Assembly (NCBI RefSeq): GCF_023015905.1 | Contig: NZ_JALKBD010000009.1 | Span: forward strand, 124,001-188,000 | Length of the DNA: 64,000 nt | Direction: 5' to 3' | DNA from: Arenibacter sp. F20364 | GTDB taxonomy: Bacteria > Bacteroidota > Bacteroidia > Flavobacteriales > Flavobacteriaceae | Made by a program: the position numbers and the translations under genes | Shown: one piece after another, positions 9,901 to 18,486 of the stretch | Layout: every line of letters begins with the position of its first letter | How positions within the stretch are numbered: position 1 is the stretch's first letter | The notes under the pieces: generated by a model | The model's input: only the letters and a program-made list of their open reading frames with translations | Told to the model about the DNA's origin: nothing | The model's database searches: none

Positions 9901-10977
9901 TTAAAATATCTCGGAGGCCTCCTTAAGTTTCTCCGTATTCTCAACCAAACTTAATTCGTCTATAATACGTTGAATATCCCCATTAATAATGTTTTGCAAG
10001 TCGTATAGTGTTAAACCGATCCTATGATCCGTAACCCTTCCCTGCGGGTAGTTATAGGTCCTAATTTTAGCCGAACGGTCACCGCTACTAACTTGGGAGT
10101 TTCGCTTGGCAGCATCTTCCTCCTGTTTTTTCGCTAATTCCATGTCATAAAGACGTGAGCGCAGTACCCTAAATGCCTTTTCCTTGTTTTTGTGCTGTGA
10201 TTTTTGATCTTGACACTGTGCCACCAATCCAGTTGGAATATGGGTTAAACGTACCGCTGAATAAGTCGTGTTAACGGACTGACCTCCAGGCCCTGAGGAA
10301 CAGAAAAAATCTATACGAACGTCCTTGGGATCGATCTGAACATCAAAATCCTCGGCCTCTGGAAGCACCATCACCGTAGCGGCACTGGTATGTACCCTAC
10401 CTTGGGTTTCGGTCTGGGGAACACGCTGAACACGATGCACTCCGGCTTCAAATTTAAGGGTTCCATACACATCCTCGCCTGTGACCTCGAACTGAATCTC
10501 CTTGTATCCGCCACTGGTACCCTCACTTAAGTCAATGACATTAGTTTTCCATCCTTTGGATTCACAGTATTTGGTATACATTCTGAAAAGATCGCCAGCA
10601 AAAATACTTGCTTCATCTCCCCCTGTACCTGCTCTTACCTCAACTACTACGTTTTTGGAATCTTCCGGATCTTTGGGAATCAACATCAATTTAATCTCCT
10701 CCTCCAATTTTGGTAATTTTTCCTTGGCCTCCTCCAACTGCATTTTGGCCATATCTACCATTTCCGGATCACTGCCATCGGCCAGAATCTCCTCTGCCTC
10801 GGATATATTATTAGTTAGCTCCAAATAAAGATCCCTCTTATCTACAAGTTGCTTTAAATCCTTATATTCCTTGTTTAGCGCCACATAACGCTTCTGATCA
10901 GCTATAATCCCAGGCTGGATTATAAGGTCTGAAACCTCATCAAAACGTTGCTTTACTATGTTTAATTTATCTATCAT
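9901..10977 (-). CDS. prfA: Peptide chain release factor 1
   Basis: RF1 recognises UAA and UAG in the ribosomal A site and triggers peptide release. The frame opens at 11022, but the ATG at 10977 ([12 protein letters not shown]) matches the universal N-terminus and gives 358 residues, the family length. The GGQ peptidyl-transferase-centre motif ([18 protein letters not shown]) lies at residues 231-233, and the C-terminal [15 protein letters not shown] is typical. The 15 extra residues of the longer frame resemble nothing known. First gene of an operon with pyrF. Confidence 0.96.
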   Translation of the reverse strand: MIDKLNIVKQRFDEVSDLIIQPGIIADQKRYVALNKEYKDLKQLVDKRDLYLELTNNISEAEEILADGSDPEMVDMAKMQLEEAKEKLPKLEEEIKLMLIPKDPEDSKNVVVEVRAGTGGDEASIFAGDLFRMYTKYCESKGWKTNVIDLSEGTSGGYKEIQFEVTGEDVYGTLKFEAGVHRVQRVPQTETQGRVHTSAATVMVLPEAEDFDVQIDPKDVRIDFFCSSGPGGQSVNTTYSAVRLTHIPTGLVAQCQDQKSQHKNKEKAFRVLRSRLYDMELAKKQEEDAAKRNSQVSSGDRSAKIRTYNYPQGRVTDHRIGLTLYDLQNIINGDIQRIIDELSLVENTEKLKEASEIF

Positions 10978-10990
10978 ATACAATCTACAC

Positions 10991-11017
10991 TTGGACTGCG
11001 AATTTACGATAATTTTG
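10991..11017 (+). promoter_or_regulatory. Candidate promoter TTG-N16-TAATTTTG for the membrane/ABC pair
   Basis: A TTG at 10991-10993 and TAATTTTG at 11010-11017 have spacing slightly short of the usual Bacteroidota -33/-7 arrangement. The predicted start of transcription is about 25 bases before the ATG at 11045. It overlaps the prfA upstream region. Confidence 0.4.
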
Positions 11018-11044
11018 TACATTTAAGCATATCCTATTCAATAG

Positions 11045-11368
11045 ATGAATTCAATTTTCAATTTTAGAACCTATCAATTGAGTTTCCTCTTTGCCAAGCC
11101 TTATCTTTGGATATCCTTTCTTATTACAGTTTTTATGGTTTTTAGCGGGAGTGTTGTATTTAAAATATCCAACCTAAATGCAATGATCCTGAGTTCCAAG
11201 ATATTGTTCTACCTAGGGGTCTTCCTTTTCTATTTTGACATTGCACTGCGAAAACGTTTAACGTTTTATCAAAATTTCGGCTTGTCCAAAACAGTCCTTA
11301 TCCTTATTTCATTGCTCTTCGACACCTTAATCACCCTAGTATTCATTAAACTCATCCGATTATTTTGA
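11045..11368 (+). CDS. Small three-helix membrane protein paired with ABC ATPase
   Basis: A 107-residue integral membrane protein with three predicted helices (about 18-40, 47-66 and 80-103) joined by a basic loop (RKRLTFYQNF, 69-78). I recognise no domain. Its stop codon TGA overlaps the TTG start of the ABC ATPase that follows, so the two proteins are translationally coupled. It may be the membrane partner of that ATPase, or an assembly factor. It is far too small to be a normal six-helix permease, so a partner encoded elsewhere or oligomerisation would be needed for a transporter. Confidence 0.72.
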   Translation: MNSIFNFRTYQLSFLFAKPYLWISFLITVFMVFSGSVVFKISNLNAMILSSKILFYLGVFLFYFDIALRKRLTFYQNFGLSKTVLILISLLFDTLITLVFIKLIRLF

Positions 11369-12027
11369 CCTTGGAAATAGACAGCGTTGATTTGGAGTTT
11401 GATGGAAATAAAATCCTGTACGGCATTTATTTAAAATCGGAGCTTGGAAAAGTTACAGGGATCCTCGGAAGAAATGGCAGTGGTAAAACTTCCCTTTTGA
11501 GGATATTGTTTGGGGATCTACGACCTAAATACAAGAACATCCGGATTAATGGAAAGTGCCTTCCAAAGCCCTTATACCGAACTGGAAAAATAGGTTACCT
11601 ACCACAACACCCACTTTTACCCAAACACCTGAGGGTAAAACGGGTTTTTGAGCTGTTCAACCTTTCTTGGGAACAATTCATTATCCATTTCGAAAGTTTT
11701 ATAGAATACTCCCAAACAAGGATCAAAGATTTATCCAGCGGGGAAGTTAGGGTTATTGAAACATACGTAATACTCTTGTCCAATAAAGAAATTATTCTCT
11801 TGGACGAACCTTTTTCATTTATTGCACCAGTCTATGTCGAGAAATTCAAATCGCTTATAAATTCTGTAAGAAAAAGGAGCATTATAATCCTGACAGATCA
11901 TTTCTACAAGGATATTTTGACCGTTAGCGATACGGTCTATCTTCTAAAAAATGGGTGTTCTAAAAAAATAGAAGACGAAAAAGAATTAAAAAGAGAAGGC
12001 TATACCAATCAGGACTTAATTGAATAG
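11365..12027 (+). CDS. ABC-type ATP-binding protein
   Basis: A 220-residue nucleotide-binding subunit with Walker A GRNGSGKT (35-42), signature LSSGE (123-127, a variant of LSGGQ), Walker B IILLDEP (143-149) and the switch His179 (LTDHF). All catalytic parts are intact. The Q-loop region reads GYLPQHP (78-84). The start is a TTG overlapping the upstream TGA; a second TTG two codons later would give almost the same protein. No full permease is nearby; the only partner is the three-helix protein before it. It ends in a 12-base tail-to-tail overlap with apbE. Substrate unknown. Confidence 0.88.
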   Translation: MTLEIDSVDLEFDGNKILYGIYLKSELGKVTGILGRNGSGKTSLLRILFGDLRPKYKNIRINGKCLPKPLYRTGKIGYLPQHPLLPKHLRVKRVFELFNLSWEQFIIHFESFIEYSQTRIKDLSSGEVRVIETYVILLSNKEIILLDEPFSFIAPVYVEKFKSLINSVRKRSIIILTDHFYKDILTVSDTVYLLKNGCSKKIEDEKELKREGYTNQDLIE

Positions 12028-13002
12028 GATGCCGCTACTTTTATGCATTTTATTGTTACCGTCCACAATAATCGCTTCGGTTCCTTTTATTTGATTGATC
12101 AGTGCCATTCCCGAATCTACCCCTAGCACAAAAATAGCCGTAGCCAAAGCATCTGACCATTCAGCGGTTTGGGAAAAAACCGAAACACTATTTATTCCTG
12201 AAATAGGATTACCGGTACGGGGATCAAGAATATGGGAATATTTCTTTCCTTCAAAAGTGATATATTTATCGTAACTCTCTGAAGTAGCAACAGAAGATTC
12301 CAGAACGGGCAACCACGAAAATATTTTGTCCTTGCTCAATGGATTTGCAATTCCGATCAACCACTTTTCCCCGGTAGCCTTTGTACCCCATGTGGTTAGG
12401 TCACCAGAGGCATTGATAACACCAGCGTGAACCTGCTTCCCTACCAACAGTTCTTTTGCCTTATCAGCAGCATAGCCCTTCGCTATACCTCCTAGACCTA
12501 TCTTCATTCCTTTTAATTGTAAGAAAACTGTATGATCTTCCTCATTCAGTATAATTTTCCTATACCCTACCTTGCTTACGGATTGTTTAATTTCGTCCGC
12601 GGTAGGCTTGTATTTCATGGAACCATCAAACTTCCATATTTTGTCCAACCCGGCAAAGGTAATATCGAATGCACCATTGGTAATTTCAGAAATCTGATTG
12701 GCCCTTTCAATTAGCTTGAATAACTCAACACTTACCTTAACAGGTTTAATTCCTGCATTTTTATTAATTTTTGACGTCTCCGATTCCTCGTCCCATGAAG
12801 ATATCAGTTTTTCTATTCTTTTAATTTCAAATATTGCCTCTTCTATATTTATATAACCTATTTCCTCGTTATCGGCCACAACGGTAATATCAAATTTATC
12901 GCCCATCAGGTTCACCGATCGCTGAACGGTAACATATTTATGCTCCTGGGCATGTCCGATAAATACCATGCAACATATTAAAAGAGAAAATAAGACCTTC
13001 AC
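12016..13002 (-). CDS. apbE: FAD:protein FMN transferase ApbE
   Basis: ApbE attaches FMN covalently to a Thr or Ser of exported flavoproteins, using FAD as donor and Mg2+. Residues 1-19 are a signal peptide ending in GHAQ. The 328-residue protein has the conserved GLGGIAKGYAADKA helix, the SSVATSESYDKY strand and HILDPRTGNP near the C-terminus, all part of the FAD and metal site. It is preceded by a Rieske lipoprotein and a short ORF on the same strand and overlaps that ORF by ATGA. No FMN-binding-domain substrate protein is visible here, so its client must be encoded elsewhere. It overlaps the ABC ATPase gene by 12 bases at the 3' ends. Confidence 0.93.
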   Translation of the reverse strand: MKVLFSLLICCMVFIGHAQEHKYVTVQRSVNLMGDKFDITVVADNEEIGYINIEEAIFEIKRIEKLISSWDEESETSKINKNAGIKPVKVSVELFKLIERANQISEITNGAFDITFAGLDKIWKFDGSMKYKPTADEIKQSVSKVGYRKIILNEEDHTVFLQLKGMKIGLGGIAKGYAADKAKELLVGKQVHAGVINASGDLTTWGTKATGEKWLIGIANPLSKDKIFSWLPVLESSVATSESYDKYITFEGKKYSHILDPRTGNPISGINSVSVFSQTAEWSDALATAIFVLGVDSGMALINQIKGTEAIIVDGNNKMHKSSGILFN

Positions 13003-13226
13003 CCTAGAACAAAATTAAAAATTGAACTTTTTCCCCTGTTTTCTAGAATAAGTGTATCGTCTTGGAAGGGTATAAATCTCGACAAAGCAAACCCAAAAAA
13101 ATTAGCTCTAACAGTACTACCTGAACCAAGAATTTGCAACGACTCCTTTATTCCCGTACATAAAATAGGCAATGTAGAAAAGACGTAAATTGGTAGTACG
13201 AAGAACGATTTTAGTAAAAATCCCAT
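12999..13226 (-). CDS. Small hydrophobic-start ORF between Rieske protein and ApbE
   Basis: The 75-residue ORF has a hydrophobic N-terminus (MGFLLKSFFVLPIYVFSTLPIL) that could be a signal or anchor, and a polar C-terminal half. Its TGA overlaps the ATG of apbE as ATGA, the usual sign of translational coupling, and it fills what would otherwise be a 254-base gap within a likely operon. It lies in the same frame as the upstream Rieske gene, separated from it by that gene's TAA. I recognise no family. It may be a real small secreted component or a frame that is open by chance. Confidence 0.5.
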   Translation of the reverse strand: MGFLLKSFFVLPIYVFSTLPILCTGIKESLQILGSGSTVRANFFGFALSRFIPFQDDTLILENRGKSSIFNFVLG

Positions 13227-13256
13227 GTATGCAAGTAGGTTAAAAATCAGATTTGA

Positions 13257-13697
13257 TTATTCAAATACACGAAGGATCTGTCCGTCCAGCTCTGTATTAA
13301 ATATTTTAAGCTGTTTTGCCGGAGTACTATCAACTTGATTCAAAGGTGCGCCGTCTAGGTCAAAACGGGACCCGTGTACATCACAATAAAAAATACCTCC
13401 ATCATTGGTGGTAAACCGTACTTGGTCATAAGACTCATGACTACAAACTTGGCTGGCTGCCACGAAGTTGCCATTTAAATCCTTAACGACCACAATTAAG
13501 TTCTTTAAAATAAAGCTACCATTATCAGCTAACTTAGCCCCCTCAGATGAATTTAAATCTATTGTGAAGTCAACGCCGCTAGGGATTTCCTCAATATCTC
13601 CGTTGTCGCTATCTTTAGAACATCCCTGCAAGCAGGGAAAAGTGAGGGCAAATGCTGCGCCGGTACCTAAGGTCCTTAAAAATTGCTTTCTTTCCAT
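13257..13697 (-). CDS. Rieske 2Fe-2S lipoprotein
   Basis: A 146-residue exported protein with one Rieske domain. The cluster ligands are visible as Cys85-x-His87 and Cys105-x2-His108, with 17 residues between the pairs. The usual CTHxGC box is replaced by CSHESY, so the disulfide Cys seen in respiratory Rieske proteins is missing; this fits soluble ferredoxin-like rather than bc1 types. The N-terminus has a hydrophobic segment and a lipobox-like LQGC (Cys26), so it is probably lipid-anchored in the periplasm. It heads a unit with the short ORF and apbE, which hints at extracytoplasmic electron transfer to a flavoprotein. The partner is unknown. Confidence 0.88.
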   Translation of the reverse strand: MERKQFLRTLGTGAAFALTFPCLQGCSKDSDNGDIEEIPSGVDFTIDLNSSEGAKLADNGSFILKNLIVVVKDLNGNFVAASQVCSHESYDQVRFTTNDGGIFYCDVHGSRFDLDGAPLNQVDSTPAKQLKIFNTELDGQILRVFE

Positions 13698-13746
13698 AAC
13701 GTAATTTCTTTATAAAACAACGTTGAAAAAAGGGTAATCGTATACC

Positions 13747-14925
13747 TCAATACACAAAGGTGCCGTACTCGCTTTCAATTGTGAGTTTTTTAACAGAATT
13801 TGCCTCCACCCTACCCACAATTTGGGCGGAAACCCCGAAGCTTTCCGAAATGCCAATAAGGTCTTCGGCAATAGCGGGATTTACATACAATTCCAATCTG
13901 TGGCCACAGTTAAAAACCTGGTACATCTCTTTCCAATCGGTCCCCGATTGTTCTTGAATTAATTGGAACAATGGGGGTACAGGAAATAAGTTGTCCTTAA
14001 CAATATGGAGCTGGTCTATAAAATGAAGAATTTTGGTCTGCGCCCCTCCACTACAGTGCACCATTCCATGGATGTCATTCGCCGTATATTTTTCTAAAAT
14101 CTTTTTTACAATCGGGGCGTAGGTGCGGGTTGGGGATAGCACCAATTTTCCCGCATCCAATGGGGTGTCAGGGACCCCATCGGTCAACTTCACATTTCCA
14201 GAATACACCAGATCTTCGGGCACTGCCGCATCATAACTTTCAGGATATTTTTCTGCCAAATACTTGGAAAAAACATCATGTCTGGCAGAGGTAAGCCCGT
14301 TGCTCCCCATACCCCCGTTATATTCCTTTTCATAACTGGCCTGCCCGGAAGATGACAATCCAACGATTACATCCCCTGCCTCAATATTGGCATTATTTAT
14401 TACGTCACTTCTTTTCAATCTTGCTGTAACCGTGGAATCTACGATTATGGTACGTACCAAATCACCAACATCTGCCGTTTCCCCGCCGGTTGATCTAATC
14501 GTAATCCCGTGTTTTTCCAAATCCTCTATCAACTCTTCCGTTCCGTTGATTATGGCCGAGATAACCTCAGCTGGAATTAAGTTCTTGTTTCTTCCAATAG
14601 TGGAGGACAACATGATATTGTCCGTTGCTCCCACGCATATGAGGTCATCAATATTCATGATCAAGGCATCTTGGGCAATTCCCTTCCATACGGAGACGTC
14701 ACCGGTCTCCTTCCAGTACATATAGGCCAAGGAAGACTTGGTTCCTGCCCCATCGGCATGCATCACCAAACAGTAGTCCTGATCATTTGTGAGGTAATCA
14801 GGTACAATTTTGCAAAATGCCTTGGGGAATAAGCCTTTATCAATATTCTTTATGGCCTTGTGCACGTCTTCCTTGGAAGCGGAAACCCCTCTTTGATCGT
14901 ATCTTTTGCTGTTGGATGAGCTCAT
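13747..14925 (-). CDS. purM: Phosphoribosylformylglycinamidine cyclo-ligase PurM
   Basis: PurM (AIR synthetase) closes the imidazole ring in step five of purine synthesis, using ATP. The frame opens at 15063, inside glnN, but the real start is the ATG at 14925 (MSSSNSKRYDQRGVSA), giving 392 residues as in other Bacteroidota. Landmarks are HADGAGTKSSLAYMYW (Mg-ATP loop), the DDLICVGA strand, STGGETADVGD and HCSGGAQTKI near the C-terminus. The gene lies downstream of glnN on the same strand, separated by an intrinsic terminator, so it is probably a separate unit. Confidence 0.95.
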   Translation of the reverse strand: MSSSNSKRYDQRGVSASKEDVHKAIKNIDKGLFPKAFCKIVPDYLTNDQDYCLVMHADGAGTKSSLAYMYWKETGDVSVWKGIAQDALIMNIDDLICVGATDNIMLSSTIGRNKNLIPAEVISAIINGTEELIEDLEKHGITIRSTGGETADVGDLVRTIIVDSTVTARLKRSDVINNANIEAGDVIVGLSSSGQASYEKEYNGGMGSNGLTSARHDVFSKYLAEKYPESYDAAVPEDLVYSGNVKLTDGVPDTPLDAGKLVLSPTRTYAPIVKKILEKYTANDIHGMVHCSGGAQTKILHFIDQLHIVKDNLFPVPPLFQLIQEQSGTDWKEMYQVFNCGHRLELYVNPAIAEDLIGISESFGVSAQIVGRVEANSVKKLTIESEYGTFVY

Positions 14926-14960
14926 GAATAAAAGTTTGGGGCAAAAATAGTGGAATCCAC

Positions 14961-14988
14961 AAAAAAAGCCCACAAATTGCGGGCTTTT
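14961..14988 (-). terminator. Intrinsic terminator of glnN
   Basis: Read on the minus strand, the stem AAAAGCCCGC / GTGGGCTTTT with a 5-base loop is followed by T residues, placed about 25 bases after the glnN stop codon and before the purM start. Confidence 0.8.
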
Positions 14989-15013
14989 AATCCAATAATT
15001 TACAAATGTCCCG

Positions 15014-17200
15014 TTATTTAATGAATAACAGTTCCCTGTATTTTGTAAGAGGCCAGTATTCATCCCCTACCAATTGCTCCAATTTATCGCAATGGTACCT
15101 TATTTCATCAAAATAAGGCCGCACATTATCGCAATAGGCAAAGGCTTTTTTGCTGATATCGGTCATATTGTTAGCTACCTTTCTTTCGTCCACCATAGCG
15201 TCGGTCTTAATTTTTATGGCCCGTATATGCTCGGAAATGCGCTCGACAATATCCAACTGGCTTTCGGACATTTTTTTATGGGCGGCACCATAAATTTCTT
15301 TTAGTCCTACTACATTTTTTATCAATCTATTCTGATATTCCACTGCGGCAGGAATAATATATCCGTAGGCCAACTCATTAAAGACCCTTCCCTCTATTTG
15401 AATATGTAGAATATATTCTTCCAATTCCACCTCTTGCCGAACCTTTACTTCTATCTCGCTCATGACGTTCATGGACTTGAAAAGTGACAAGCTCTCTTTG
15501 GAGGTTAGTACCTGTAATGCCTTTGGGGTGTTCTTGTTATTGCTCAGGCCTCGTGATTTTGCTTCATTTTCCCAAGCTTCACTATAACCATCGCCCTCGA
15601 ACCTAATCCTTTTGGAGGTTTTAATATATTCACGCAACACATTAAAGATAGCCTCATCTTTTTTAAGCCCTTTCTTATCCACCAACAGATCTACTTCCTT
15701 TTTGAAGGCCATAAGCTGTTTGGCAACAATAGTATTCAATACCGTCATTGGTTTGGCGCAATTGGATTTGGAACCAACCCCTCGCATTTCAAACTTATTT
15801 CCCGTAAAAGCAAAAGGAGAGGTACGGTTGCGGTCGGTATTATCCAGTAATATTTCCGGAATCTTACCAACTACGTTCAACTTTAATTCCGTCTTTTCCT
15901 CAGGCGACAATTTCCCCTTGGAAACACCTTCCAATTCATTTAGCACCTCGTTTAACTGTTCCCCAATAAAAATCGACAAGATAGCAGGGGGAGCTTCATT
16001 GGCCCCCAGTCTATGATCATTACTTGCCGAAGCAATGGAGGAGCGCAATAATTCCTCATAATTGTCCACCGCTTTTATTGTGTTAACGAAAAAAGTAAGA
16101 AACTGAAGGTTCTTCATTGGTGTAGATCCCGGGCTAAGTAAATTTACTCCCGTATCCGTAGACAAAGACCAATTGTTATGTTTTCCAGACCCGTTGACAT
16201 CCTTGAACGGTTTTTCATGAAAGAGTACTTTAAAAAAGTGTTTGTCCGCAATTTTTTCCATGACATCCATAAGCAATAGATTGTGATCTACCGCTAAATT
16301 GGTCTCCTCATAAATTGGCGCCAATTCAAACTGATTGGGAGCTACTTCATTATGTCTTGTTTTAACTGGAATACCTAATTTGGTACACTCCCTTTCCAAA
16401 TCCTTCATGAAATTCAACACCCGATTTGGAATAACCCCAAAATAATGATCGTCCAATTGCTGGCCTTTTGCCGCTGAATGTCCAATTAAAGTTCGGCCTG
16501 CCAAACTGATATCCGGACGTGAAAATGCCAAGGATTTGTCTATCAAAAAATACTCCTGTTCCCAACCTAAGGTAGCGTATACCTTGGTTACGTTTTTATC
16601 AAAGAACTTGGCCACTGCGGTTGCTGCCTCGTCCATGGCATTCAGCGCCCTTAATAACGGAGCCTTGTTATCCAAGGCCTCACCTGTATAGGCTACAAAC
16701 ACGGTAGGTATACATAGGGTAGTTCCGTACAAAAATGCTGGTGATGTGGGATCCCAGGCAGTATAGCCCCTGGCTTCAAAAGTATTACGTATGCCTCCAT
16801 TGGGAAAACTGGAAGCATCGGACTCTTGTTGCACCAATTGACCACCACCAAACTTCTCCATCACCCTTCCCTCCGGGGAAAAGTCAAAAAAAGCATCGTG
16901 CTTCTCGGCCGTAGACCCCGTAAGTGGTTGAAACCAATGTGTATAATGTGTGGCCCCCATACCTATGGCCCAAGTCTTCATTCCCTCCGCTACTTGATCG
17001 GCAACTTTCCTGTCTATTTTGGCCCCGGACACTACCGCAGCCTTCACCCTGTCATACGCATCCTTGGTCAAGTATTGCAACATGCGCTCCTCATTGAACA
17101 CATTCACCCCAAAATATTCTGAGCGCCTACCGGTTTCCTCAACATTAATTTTGCTCCTTGTATGACTGCTTGCTATCGCATTAAATCTTTGATTCGACAT
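15014..17200 (-). CDS. glnN: Glutamine synthetase type III
   Basis: Makes glutamine from glutamate, ammonia and ATP. The 728-residue length and the GSIII signature set it apart from the 440-470-residue GSI and the 330-350-residue GSII. Landmarks are GMGATHYTHWFQPLTG, LGWEQEYFLIDK, TRHNEVAPNQFELAPIYEE and the Mg-ATP region GKHNNWSLSTDTGVNLLSPG. The frame opens at 17245, but the ATG at 17200 (MSNQRFNAI) is preferred because it matches the family N-terminus and the preceding residues are AT-rich upstream sequence. GSIII forms dodecamers. It is divergent from a GSII gene with 197 bases between the starts. A terminator at 14961 ends it. Confidence 0.95.
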   Translation of the reverse strand: MSNQRFNAIASSHTRSKINVEETGRRSEYFGVNVFNEERMLQYLTKDAYDRVKAAVVSGAKIDRKVADQVAEGMKTWAIGMGATHYTHWFQPLTGSTAEKHDAFFDFSPEGRVMEKFGGGQLVQQESDASSFPNGGIRNTFEARGYTAWDPTSPAFLYGTTLCIPTVFVAYTGEALDNKAPLLRALNAMDEAATAVAKFFDKNVTKVYATLGWEQEYFLIDKSLAFSRPDISLAGRTLIGHSAAKGQQLDDHYFGVIPNRVLNFMKDLERECTKLGIPVKTRHNEVAPNQFELAPIYEETNLAVDHNLLLMDVMEKIADKHFFKVLFHEKPFKDVNGSGKHNNWSLSTDTGVNLLSPGSTPMKNLQFLTFFVNTIKAVDNYEELLRSSIASASNDHRLGANEAPPAILSIFIGEQLNEVLNELEGVSKGKLSPEEKTELKLNVVGKIPEILLDNTDRNRTSPFAFTGNKFEMRGVGSKSNCAKPMTVLNTIVAKQLMAFKKEVDLLVDKKGLKKDEAIFNVLREYIKTSKRIRFEGDGYSEAWENEAKSRGLSNNKNTPKALQVLTSKESLSLFKSMNVMSEIEVKVRQEVELEEYILHIQIEGRVFNELAYGYIIPAAVEYQNRLIKNVVGLKEIYGAAHKKMSESQLDIVERISEHIRAIKIKTDAMVDERKVANNMTDISKKAFAYCDNVRPYFDEIRYHCDKLEQLVGDEYWPLTKYRELLFIK

Positions 17201-17355
17201 AAATACATTTTTTGACAAAAATAACAATTCAATAAAATAATCCACATAAAATACATATTTAATAAATTACCCCCTAAAAAATAGGGGTGTCAAAAAAAAT
17301 AACAACGTTATTGTCATTTAACCCACTAAAAAATGGCATATATGGTGAAAATTAT

Positions 17356-17363
17356 TATTTTTG
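17356..17363 (+). promoter_or_regulatory. Candidate -7 box (TATTTTTG) for the GSII gene
   Basis: An exact TANNTTTG match ends 34 bases before the GSII start, within the 197-base region between the divergent glutamine synthetase genes. No convincing -33 TTG is at the usual distance. The surrounding DNA is very AT-rich and probably holds the promoters of both genes and any nitrogen-control site. Confidence 0.45.
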
Positions 17364-17397
17364 TCTGCGTTAATAATAAAAATCAACAATACATATT

Positions 17398-18411
17398 ATG
17401 AGCAAATCTAAATTAGAATACATTTGGTTGGATGGGTATGAGCCCACACAAAACATGAGGAGTAAAACTAAGGTTGAGGAAGATTTCAGCGGTAAACTGG
17501 AAGATTGCCCAATCTGGTCTTTTGATGGAAGTTCAACCCGCCAGGCCGAAGGAGGATCTTCTGACTGTGTATTAAAGCCAGTAGCCATTTATCCTGATCC
17601 ACATCGTCTTAATGGTTACTTAGTAATGACAGAGGTAATGAATGCCGATGGTACACCACATGTATCCAACGGAAGAGCTACCATTGAAGATGAAGACAAT
17701 GACTTCTGGTTTGGATTTGAGCAAGAATATTTCATAATGGATACTAGAACAGAACTTCCATTAGGTTTCCCTAGAGGAGGGTATCCAAAACCTCAAGGTA
17801 TGTACTACTGCTCCGTTGGTGGCCTAAACACACATGGACGTGATTTGGTTGAAGAGCATGCCGATGCTTGTATCGCAGCAGGTCTAAACTTCGAAGGAAT
17901 TAACCAAGAAGTGGCATGTGGACAGTGGGAATTCCAATTATTCGCCAAAGGTGCCAAAAAAGCAGGTGATGAAATTTGGATTGCAAGATATTTATTGGAT
18001 AGACTAACCGAAAGACATGGTTACTATATTGAATACCACCCAAAACCTCTTGGTGATACCGATTGGAATGGTTCAGGTATGCACGCCAACTTCTCCAACA
18101 CTACTTTAAGAACATGTGGTTCAAAAGAAGTTTACGAAAAAATATGTGAGGCCTTCCGTCCGGTTGTTGAAGAACACATTGCAGTTTACGGCGAGTTCAA
18201 CGAACAACGTTTAACAGGAAAGCATGAAACAGCTTCTATTCACGACTTTAGCTATGGTATTTCCGATAGGGGTGCCTCTATTAGAATTCCGATCATTACA
18301 GTACAAAAAGGCTGGAAAGGTTGGTTGGAAGATAGAAGACCAGCTTCTAACGGTGATCCATACAAAATAGCAGGTAGAATCGTTAAGACGGTTAAATCTG
18401 TTAAAATATAA
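17398..18411 (+). CDS. Glutamine synthetase type II (eukaryote-like)
   Basis: A 337-residue glutamine synthetase of the GSII class, the type of eukaryotes and some bacteria. The beta-grasp N-domain (about 1-95) begins with LEYIWLDGYEP and contains WSFDGSSTRQAEG. The catalytic domain has FGFEQEYFIMD (metal-binding Glu), GINQEVACGQWEFQ, GSGMHANFSN and the glutamate-gate region RLTGKHETASIHDFSYG. GSII enzymes are decamers. It has its own terminator at 18444 and is divergent from glnN, so the cell has at least two unrelated glutamine synthetases under potentially shared control. Codon use looks optimised (many preferred codons), which fits high expression. Confidence 0.95.
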   Translation: MSKSKLEYIWLDGYEPTQNMRSKTKVEEDFSGKLEDCPIWSFDGSSTRQAEGGSSDCVLKPVAIYPDPHRLNGYLVMTEVMNADGTPHVSNGRATIEDEDNDFWFGFEQEYFIMDTRTELPLGFPRGGYPKPQGMYYCSVGGLNTHGRDLVEEHADACIAAGLNFEGINQEVACGQWEFQLFAKGAKKAGDEIWIARYLLDRLTERHGYYIEYHPKPLGDTDWNGSGMHANFSNTTLRTCGSKEVYEKICEAFRPVVEEHIAVYGEFNEQRLTGKHETASIHDFSYGISDRGASIRIPIITVQKGWKGWLEDRRPASNGDPYKIAGRIVKTVKSVKI

Positions 18412-18443
18412 AGAGTAAAAAAATAATTGTTGATTATTTTTAC

Positions 18444-18479
18444 CGACCGTTCCTTTTGAGAAAGAGGGGCGGTTTTTTT
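18444..18479 (+). terminator. Intrinsic terminator of the GSII gene
   Basis: CCGTTCCTTTT pairs with AAGAGGGGCGG (two G-T pairs at the T-T/G-G positions and one further wobble) and is followed by seven Ts. It starts about 33 bases after the GSII stop. Confidence 0.82.
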
Positions 18480-18486
18480 GTAGGTT

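Noticed and set aside
14926-15063. Upstream extension of purM
   Set aside because: It would run into glnN across the terminator and has no similarity to PurM N-termini; the ATG at 14925 is correct.
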